From positions 248,001-312,000 of the forward strand of contig JAANDG010000083.1 in assembly GCA_036852015.1 (NCBI GenBank): a stretch of 64,000 bases of DNA, in the 5' to 3' direction. This document shows positions 58,201-64,000 of the stretch, in pieces. A program made the translations under genes and the position numbers. This stretch comes from Pelodera strongyloides. Lineage: Eukaryota > Nematoda > Chromadorea > Rhabditida > Rhabditidae. The notes under the pieces are model-generated. The model saw only the letters and a program-made list of their open reading frames with translations, was not told where the DNA came from and did not search any database. Position 1 is the stretch's first letter. Each line of letters starts with the position of its first letter.

Positions 58201-60847
58201 GTTGGGCAGTTCTCTGTAATGAAATTAATTATAAAATGACCCAATCGTTTTGACTAATAGTTAAAAAAGAAGCTGCTATTTAATTTCCCTCCTGGGTCGC
58301 AGGGAAGTGGTAAGCCCAGTATGGTAATGGCCCTAATTTTCCAGATACCAGGATATGATCAAGCTATTTCTTACTTAAGGACGCCGTAATTTGAAACACG
58401 TACTATTTAAAGTGACACACCTGAACTACTCTTATTGTTTCAGATATTAATAAAACCGGCAGTTCATTCGCTTTAAACTACTTTACATATTTGGTTGATT
58501 CAATCTTACCTTATCATGAAGGAGATGGGCCAGACGTGTAAATTCCCAGCTGGAAATTCTTCGGTACAGTCATCATCAACGCACAGAAAAAAACTGAAAG
58601 CAGCAAAGATTGTTACGTTCATTACCATAAATTGATACGTCGGCCTAAAAGAACATCAAATTAGTGTAAACAAGTGTAACGAACATCAGATTAGTGTCAA
58701 TTAATGTGATATTAACAATTAAACAATTATGTCCAATATTGTGCTCAGATCTCATACGCGAAAAGTTTACAAATTAAATTCAACCTCATGAATAAGTTTC
58801 AGGGGCCTACGCATTGCAAATGCTTTATTAAAATGACGATTACAAATAGGGCAACTGGTGTCACCCCTCTTCACTGAAACCGCTTATTGCATTAAAATAA
58901 AGCGACTATAAGCAGGACAGAAACCACAACTGACAATAAAGTCTTAAGTGTAACGTAACACAACAGAAAATAAGCAAATAATACTAGTAATAAAAAAAGG
59001 TTTGGGCAAAAGAGTAGAAAATACGACAAACGAGCAAAACAGAGCGGTAGAACAAGTAAAATTCCGCGCATACACCTTTAAATAATAGGCACTAACTACA
59101 GTAACCCAAAGCGCGCAGAGACGTAAATGAGCCGGGAGCTTCAGGAGAGACTGATTACCTGGCAGGGACTGTCATGGATCGTATGCAAATTTCTGTAGTC
59201 GGGTGCATACGGTAATACATGGATGGTCCTTCCGCAGCATATCTATTGCAAAACCACGTGTCATTTTGCATAACTCCAACTAACCAAATTCTTGGCCTTC
59301 TTGGTGTTGTATTAGTTTCGGGCATACTATATACATAATGAGATTCCTGCAAGTTGACACCCGGTTTGTAAAACATATTTTGGACAACTGTTTTCCCATG
59401 TATTATATGCAAATTTCTGTGTCAGTCTTTACGGTCGGTCGAACTGTCACCTATCAGGGTCTATTTTGTTCTGGACTGTTGCAGACTTACACAAATTTGC
59501 ATATAATACATGGGAATACAGTTGTCCAAAATATGTTTCACAAACCGTATAGTGCCGGTTGGGGACTGTATTATTCTAGATCTAGCCTTGACATACAATT
59601 AGTCTTACAATTAGGTTTACAGTTAGGCTTACAATTAGTCTTACAATTAGTTATATAATTAGTCTTACAAGCATGTTGTGCATTTTCAAGATGGCACCTT
59701 ACTGCTAGATCACACAACAAATCTCAATTCCTACAAAATAATACATTTTAGGCGAAGAAAACCCAATCGGTGAAGGAGTATGAGCCCGGTTTGCGTTCCC
59801 TGTTATATGGACTCACTCAGAAACAGTACGTTTGTTTACTTTTGACGTTTTAAAGCTGTATCGCGCGTGGTTTTGGAATGAAGCGTGGGCAACTGCACTT
59901 TCATATATTATATGCTAATTTATCTGTCGTCCTGCGCACCGCCAGCGCAATTTGCATATAATACCCCAACATGTGTGTTTCACAAACCACCCTTTTCATC
60001 TGATTCAATAAAAGAAAGAACCTGAATCTGAGGCCATATTCACGACCACTCCGATTCCCTCGGGGAAATAGTCCCTGGGGACAAAGAAGCATTCTAATGT
60101 GAGACGCGCAGAGAAAAAGACGGGGAATTCCCCATGAGGAATTGAGTGGTGAATATGGCCTCTGAATAGATTTTTTATAATTTTCATCTGCAATTATTTT
60201 ACAGGAAAAAAGAGGAGGAACAAGCCAAGAAGCGAATGAAGAAACAATTGAGTGCGTTTATTTCTCGTTATCTTTTTCTTACAACTGGCCTGTTTCATTA
60301 TGTACCAGTTTTCTACTACGCGTGCACGGCAAGGTAGGAAGAATGATGCTTGATAATTTGATACTATGTATATAAAACACCGTACAAAGAAGACCTATAA
60401 TGTTAAGTTAAAGCCAAATACCAGGACCGTTTTCTGAAACACATCGAGTACACCATCATTCTTATGCAGCATATGCAAATGAACATAAATTAGAATAAAA
60501 CATCGAGCTAAATTCGAGCAAATTAGCATAAATACGTACGAATTCAGCCATCCACAATGCGTTTCAAACACCGCCGGTATTTTAGAATTGTTTCAAGAAA
60601 TTGTTGCCTAAAATTACAAGTCATTCTTGTGACGCTTCTTTGTCGCAACCTGCACTTTATACGCACCCTGTGCCTGTACTTTACACAAATAGTACAGAGT
60701 AATACAAGGAATGTATTCCATTTACGTTTCAAAAACCGGCCGCTATTCCGCTTTAATGTATGCGGTTAGTGATGTGTTTCGAAAGATTCTTCGTTATTAT
60801 TAATGCATTGTCTTTTTGCCCGCTTAGAGCACAAACGACTCTCTTGA
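48971..60847 (+). CDS. Unrecognised coiled-coil protein, about 175 aa, up to 8 exons with very long introns
   Basis: Exons: 48971-48995, 51602-51670, 55252-55385, 56128-56241, 57573-57617, 59752-59825, 60205-60251, 60828-60847; every phase matches. The reading begins MLDDNEEKDTRASPFTLDNI, continues LLWRTALRKKSLSEGNLPTF, has a coiled-coil-like segment (VLREFEEEMAALQSKVDEI), a basic Ser/Arg stretch (SRRSSSLRASVRRSHRTSS), then EYEPGLRSLLYGLTQKQKKE and a Lys-rich end (KKRMKKQLKHKRLS). I do not recognise the family. Exon 5 (GSQSFVLDDWEFFSE) lies wholly inside the transposon at 57303-59160 and is phase 0-0, so the gene reads through without it; it may be an exonised piece or false. The last tiny exon is the weakest call. 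Introns of up to 3.6 kb are full of MITEs. Confidence 0.7.
50413..50547. mobile_element. MITE family D copy, 135 bp
   Basis: TGAGATGCCATATTCACCAC and GTAGTGAATATGGCCTCA-type ends around CCCCATGGGGAATTCCCCG. Confidence 0.85.
50596..50771. mobile_element. MITE family B copy
   Basis: TAAACCAGTAAATCGTTCGC at the left, CCGGATGTTATACTGCGTTA at the right; ACATTTGCATATGGTGCATG inside. Confidence 0.6.
51313..51381 (-). pseudogene. U6 snRNA pseudogene fragment
   Basis: The minus strand reads GCATATACTAAGATTGGAAG, AATAAAGAAAAGATTAGCAT, GGCCCCAGCGCAATGATGAC, TCGCAAATT, closely following U6 from ATATACTAAAATTGGAAC to GACACGCAAATT. The 5' hairpin and 3' end are missing and the ACAGAGA box reads AAAGAAA, so it is unlikely to work in the spliceosome. 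It lies antisense in the first intron of the coiled-coil gene. Confidence 0.85.
51796..52214. repeat. CT-rich tracts
   Basis: Runs of TCTCTCTC at about 51801-51935 and 52140-52214. Serine/leucine-rich frames here are artefacts. Confidence 0.9.
52598..52770. mobile_element. MITE family B copy
   Basis: TTAAAGCGGTATGGCACGTC at the left and GAGAAACCACGTGATAATGA at the right; TTATATGCAAATTATG inside. Confidence 0.6.
52971..53141. mobile_element. Palindromic MITE (family C), full copy, 171 bp
   Basis: TTAAAGCGAAATGCTAGCCC / GGGGCTAGCATTTCGCTTTAA-type ends, near-perfect arms, centre with GATCGTCCACGGCAATCG (inverted relative to 19870-20041). Confidence 0.9.
53589..53749. mobile_element. MITE family B copy
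   Basis: TTTAAAGGAATCTAACTGGC at the left and AAAAACCGGGTTTACACCGC at the right, then TTTAA; GCATGCAAATGAATTCG inside. Confidence 0.6.
54985..55024. repeat. 12-bp inverted repeat, GC-rich loop
   Basis: AAAAAATAGTCC and its complement around TGTGGCTACCGCCGCG. It is part of a larger unidentified intronic insertion of about 54780-55105. Confidence 0.7.
56722..56990 (-). mobile_element. tRNA-derived SINE, copy 2
   Basis: Minus-strand head GGTGGTGCAGTGGCAACTGC and GTTGGTTCGAATCCGG (A and B box), body with CAAAGGTGTAAAGTTGGTAG, tail CTTTGTCTTTATCTTTATC. It matches 38868-39083 along the body, with an internal segment missing from copy 1. It lies in an intron of the coiled-coil gene. Confidence 0.88.
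57303..59160. mobile_element. Mutator-like (MULE-type) transposon with 240-bp identical inverted ends
   Basis: Arms 57303-57542 and 58921-59160 are reverse complements over 240 bp with no difference that I can find (AGGTAATCAGTCTCTCCTGA ... GTCAGTTGTGGTTT). GGCAGGGAC flanks both sides (57294-57302 and 59161-59169), a 9-bp target duplication. Outside, the sequence resumes an older MITE (GGTGGTATGACG...GGCAGGGAC, then TGTCATGGATCGTATGCAAA), so the element landed inside it. The 1,378-bp interior has no transposase; it holds the possible host exon 57573-57617, a possible minus-strand secreted-peptide gene (58189-58628) and a family A remnant near 58380-58480. Long inverted ends plus a 9-bp duplication define the Mutator superfamily. 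Confidence 0.88.
58189..58628 (-). CDS. Possible small secreted-peptide gene inside the MULE, 47 aa
   Basis: A likely trans-splice acceptor (GTTCTTTTAG, exon start 58644) precedes ATG 58628. The frame MVMNVTIFAAFSFFLC is a good signal peptide, followed by VDDDCTEEFPAGNLHVWPIS; exon 58628-58510 ends at AAG/GTAAG. The next acceptor (TTACAG, 58213) in the matching phase gives RELPNSDF and stop (58189). In another frame the second exon is open longer and more coding-like (EKVQMFRDTQVLQPIEN...DELINVEF, stop 58104), which would need a missing exon in between. The function is unknown. Being inside a transposon, it may be a captured gene fragment. Confidence 0.35.
59345..59570. mobile_element. MITE family B copy, inverted halves
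   Basis: ACCCGGTTTGTAAAACATAT...TATTATATGCAAATTTC mirrored by AAATTTGCATATAATACATG...ATATGTTTCACAAACCG; arms of about 70 bp. Confidence 0.7.
60029..60163. mobile_element. MITE family D copy, inverted orientation
   Basis: TGAGGCCATATTCACGACCA at the left and GAGTGGTGAATATGGCCTCT at the right; GGGGAATTCCCCATGAGG inside. Confidence 0.85.
60408..60588. mobile_element. MITE family A copy, decayed ends
   Basis: TTAAAGCCAAATACCAGGAC at the left and CAAACACCGCCGGTATTTTA at the right; GCATATGCAAATGAACATAA inside. It lies in the last intron of the coiled-coil gene. Confidence 0.75.
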
Positions 60848-60954
60848 GGCTATTATGACTAATAATTTTTGAAGACCGAAGCTACGCTACACACGAATGA
60901 TACATTTTGTTGCCAAACATTTCTAGTCTAATTTACACTTACGATTTTCTTGTC

Positions 60955-61136
60955 TTAAAGCGAAGTACCGGCCGGTTTATGAAACGCATCGTGGACAACT
61001 GAATTCTTACGTATTTATGCTAAGTTACTCGAATTTAGCTCGATTTTTTATTTAAATTTATGTTCATTTGCATACGCTGCATAAGAATGCTGGCCTACTC
61101 GGCGTGCTTCAAAAACCGACAGGTATTTCGTTCTAA
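60955..61136. mobile_element. MITE family A copy, 182 bp
   Basis: TTAAAGCGAAGTACCGGCCG and ACCGACAGGTATTTCGTTCT ends; TTCATTTGCATACGCTGCAT inside. Confidence 0.85.
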
Positions 61137-61398
61137 AATTAGTATCGTGCTCATCAGAGCCTGTCCGTCAAGGCGGTGCTGCGGTATGTATCTAATGATA
61201 CGATTTTCTTTTAAGTTTAAAGCGGTATAACACGTGTTTTGACACTAGCGTTGGCTTAACAATATTAATCATAAGAGCTTGTCCGTCAAAGCAGTGCTGC
61301 GGTATGTATCTAAGGATACGATTTACTTTTAAGATTAAAGCGGTATAACACGTGGTTTTGAAAAAACATTATATTCGTAAACCATGTACCGTACCGCT

Positions 61399-61565
61399 TT
61401 AAGGCGAAATGCCCCTTTGGAAAATTTGCATATGATAAGCAAATCCTATGTATCCTATGCTAATTTTGTACGATCGTCCACGGCAATCGTACAAAATTAG
61501 CATAGGATACATAGGATTTGCTTATCATATGTAAAGTTTCCAAAGAGGCTAGCATTTCGCTTTAA
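61399..61565. mobile_element. Palindromic MITE (family C), full copy, 167 bp
   Basis: TTTAAGGCGAAATGCCCCTT and AGAGGCTAGCATTTCGCTTT ends, near-perfect arms, centre with GATCGTCCACGGCAATCG. It is flanked by duplicated sequence 61566-61880. Confidence 0.88.
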
Positions 61566-61880
61566 AGTTTAAGTTCACACTGGACAGCCCTACTCCACGA
61601 GAGTGTATTACCCGTCTTTTCTCCTTTTCCTTCTGAATTTCTCTTCCGACAAGTTTCATGGTCATTATGTGCTCTTCCAGCACAGACTGGTACATATAGC
61701 TTCTCAAATCACGTGTCATACCCCTTTAAAGATTTAAGCTCAGACTGGACCGCTTCCGCCTCCTTGAGTATATTATCCTTGTTGTCCTTCTTTTCCTTTT
61801 GAATTTCTCTCCGGACAAGTTCCCTCAGTAATCGGTCTTCAAAAGGGGCCCCTTTTCACTAATCTTTTGACCGTCAAACG
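61566..61880 (-). repeat. Two diverged copies of a coding-like segment between MITE ends
   Basis: Copy 1 (about 61568-61660) and copy 2 (about 61733-61835) share TTTAAGTTCACACTGGAC / TTTAAGCTCAGACTGGAC and CTGAATTTCTCT / TTGAATTTCTCT. On the minus strand copy 2 reads FEDRLLRELVRREIQKEKKD then NKDNILKEAEAVQSE, a coiled-coil-like stretch. Copy 1 is frameshifted (LVGREIQKEKEKRR). It may be one true exon of an off-window gene plus a dead copy, or cargo of a MITE; each copy abuts a CTTTAAAG end. Confidence 0.4.
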
Positions 61881-62030
61881 CGGCCAAAAACAGCCCCTAC
61901 AACACGTCTCTCGTTTTTCTTTTTCCTTTTTTTTCAAAAACAAAATATCCTCCTTTAGTTTCCTTCTTGTTTTCTTTCACTCGCAGTGAACTATTTTTAT
62001 GAAATATTTTGGCATTTTTATCTGCACTCA

Positions 62031-62113
62031 TGGTCATGGGGTCATGGTGTAAGGGCTAGTGCTCTAGACTGCGACGTTAACGATCCGGGTTCGGTTCCCC
62101 CAAGGTCCCGTAA
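62031..62113 (+). other. tRNA-like sequence
   Basis: TCATGGTGTAAGGGCTAGTG (A box) and CGGGTTCGGTTCCCCC (B box) at tRNA spacing; no acceptor stem pairing, so probably a tRNA-derived remnant. Confidence 0.45.
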
Positions 62114-62245
62114 TTCGACGAGACTCATATTGTAGAGGAAAGACGCCTTCTGGAGTATGTTTAAATACCTATATTCATACGGATAAATTTTGCTATTTAT
62201 TATAAGATACAGCCGTTGTTTAAAAAAAGGTTGTTGAAGCTTGGT

Positions 62246-62460
62246 TAAAGCGGTATATGATGCGTTCTGTGCGACGTATGCATTCCCCATACACTATATG
62301 CAAATATCTGCAGCAGTCCAGAAAATCTACCGGAATAGATGACACTTAGCGAGACAGTGCAGACCTGCAGAAATTTGTCACGGAAATTGTCACGGAGACG
62401 GTCACGGAAATTTGCATATAATATGTGGAGGTTTCACAAACCGGGTGTTATGCCGCTTTT
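62246..62460. mobile_element. MITE family B copy
   Basis: TTAAAGCGGTATATGATGCG at the left and CCGGGTGTTATGCCGCTTTT at the right; CTATATGCAAATATCTG and AATTTGCATATAATATG form inverted halves. Confidence 0.75.
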
Positions 62461-62589
62461 AGTCCGTCCTTATGCACCTCTATACCGGTTATCAGCTTTC
62501 CAATCTTTGAAGCCCCCCCCCCCTTGTTTCCTAAGGGAGCGCTTCTCTCTAACACCGATTCATAATACGTGACGTAGGGAAAACTCTCC

Positions 62590-62690
62590 TTCTCTCTCTC
62601 TCTCTCGCTCTCTCTCTCTCTCTTTCCTTCTCTCTCACTCCTTTGAGCTACTCTCTCTCTACCTCTCTCTCTCTCTCTCTTTCTCTCTCA
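62590..62690. repeat. CT-rich tract
   Basis: CTCTCTCT runs with short interruptions. Confidence 0.9.
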
Positions 62691-62877
62691 GAGAGTCTTC
62701 TGTTTGAAAATCGTCTAAATAACCGGGGCTCTTTGATATTCCGTATGTATTCCCTTATGTTGGGGATAGATTTAGAAAACCCATAAATTCTCCCCAGCCT
62801 ACCACTTTTTACGGGAAAATATTTTTTTTGGTTAAGATATTCAGAACTTATTTAGACCTACGTCACTGTCACCATCT

Positions 62878-63042
62878 TTAAAGCGGCATTGTACGTGGTT
62901 TGTTGAATGTATGTTGCACAACTGCATTCACATGCATTATATTAGATGTGATCTTCATGCACCGCTGGCACAGAAAATTAGCATATAATACATGGGATTA
63001 CTGGTATGATATGAGTGTCCACATGTCATACCGCTTTAACAT
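62878..63042. mobile_element. MITE family B copy
   Basis: TTTAAAGCGGCATTGTACGT at the left and CATGTCATACCGCTTTAA-type right end, repeated three times (63026-63076). Confidence 0.7.
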
Positions 63043-63076
63043 GTCATACCACTAAACCACATGTCATACCGTTTTA

Positions 63077-64000
63077 AATGTCCGTTTCTCGGACAAGTTG
63101 CAGAAAATCATAAAAAAGAAGTAATTCTTATGCTAGTATTTTTCCTGCATTCCTCTAGCTTTCTATAAGCAATTGTACAATATTATTGAGGAATTTTCAC
63201 TCGCGTTGCTATTCGGAATTAGTATTGAGCTGCAAGCTTTACAGCTTACATTTTGAAAGATTAACCATGTTTTCGCTTTGCATACAGCAGTTTTTGCAAA
63301 GATTTAAAGTAAATCCTCAAATATGGACCTTTACATCTGTTCTACACTAGAAGAGCGTCAACTAAATCTCTTGAAGTTGTCAGCTAAAACTTTTTTTTTA
63401 GTTGTTTTATTCATTTTATAATAAGTGGCTTCAGCAATTATTACACAAAACACCATCTCCCTTTCCAAGTCCTATAAACTTTTCTCTATAAATATTTATC
63501 GAAATAAATGTTGAAAGGGTGCTTAAGATTAGCAGTAAAATCTGAGCTTTTGGCTCATTTCTGTCCAATCGCATCCCATATAAGTACGCTTGATTGTCCA
63601 ATAGTCTATAGTAGTTTGCGTATGTGATGCCTAGTTACTTCCTTACTAGCCCTACCCTTTTTCCTAAAGACATCCTAACACCCTAACCCTTTTACTCCTT
63701 TACAATTTAGCATCAAATTCAGTTTTCTTATTTTCATGTTATTTCTATTAGTAAAGTCATTTTTCCATTTTATTACTCCTGTAATTCTTTTCCTTGGAAC
63801 TTTGGGAGCATGACTTCGTCAAGAATTTGAGATCATTGGTAATATTCGGGCTACTAATTTTTATGCAATTCGCCTTGTGTTGGTTCATTAAATTTGATAG
63901 CATACGCACACTATGCGAACAGATTTCCGGATAACTACTACACTTACAAATGTTTTCTGTATAAATTCAGCATACATTCAGCCTAACTCCAACGCTGCTG
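63077..64000. other. AT-rich region to the right edge, nothing called
   Basis: No frame with splice-consistent partners, RNA gene or inverted repeat was recognised. Scattered ACCCTAACCC-like motifs near 63675 are too short to call. Confidence 0.6.

Noticed and set aside
62031..62113. Functional tRNA gene
   Set aside because: A and B boxes are present but the acceptor stem does not pair and the T stem is mismatched.

Overview
The window is nuclear DNA of a rhabditid nematode, most likely Caenorhabditis or a close relative. The grounds are small exons with GT-AG introns and short polypyrimidine-free acceptors (TTTCAG type), apparent spliced-leader acceptors just upstream of start codons, gene families expanded in nematodes (TTBK-like kinases, ShK proteins, CRAL-TRIO/GOLD proteins), interstitial copies of the nematode telomere repeat TTAGGC, and dense small inverted-repeat transposons. 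From memory, mdt-4 and cblc-1 also lie close together in C. elegans (ZK546 genes), which agrees with the pair seen here. All gene models below were built by hand from exon phases and family similarity; none has transcript support here.

Layout. 1-10.1 kb, minus strand: a tight series that reads like an operon: an unrecognised gene (stop at 8906), mdt-31 (Mediator MED31), mdt-4 (Mediator MED4) and cblc-1 (MMACHC, running off the left edge). 10.3-14.7 kb, plus: an array of about 30 copies of a 129-bp unit with one open frame (43 residues per unit). 16.7-19.8 kb, plus: a complete CYTH-domain gene. 20.6-23.4 kb, minus: a secreted Thr-rich protein with two ShK domains. 25.6-32.4 kb, plus: a complete 11-exon TTBK/CK1-like kinase. 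34.4-39.3 kb, minus: a complete 10-exon CRAL-TRIO plus GOLD protein. 39.3-49 kb: about 9.6 kb with no convincing gene, made of MITEs and GA/CT tracts. 49.0-60.8 kb, plus: an unrecognised coiled-coil gene with very long introns that hold many mobile elements. 60.8-64 kb: more repeats.

The most unusual material is structural. A 1,858-bp element (57303-59160) has 240-bp inverted ends that I read as identical, and an exact 9-bp target duplication. These are hallmarks of a Mutator-like (MULE) transposon; it sits inside an older MITE within an intron and carries a possible small secreted-peptide gene and a possible exon of the host gene. Two splice sites have been tandemly amplified: the 3' splice site before mdt-4 exon 7 (about 13 units of 23 bp), and the 5' splice site directly after the kinase DYG motif (five units). 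A third exon boundary (CRAL-TRIO exon 7) is partly duplicated and joined to telomere-type repeats. Several MITE families share TTTAAAGCG termini; many carry the octamer ATGCAAAT, and one is an almost perfect 170-bp palindrome present four times.
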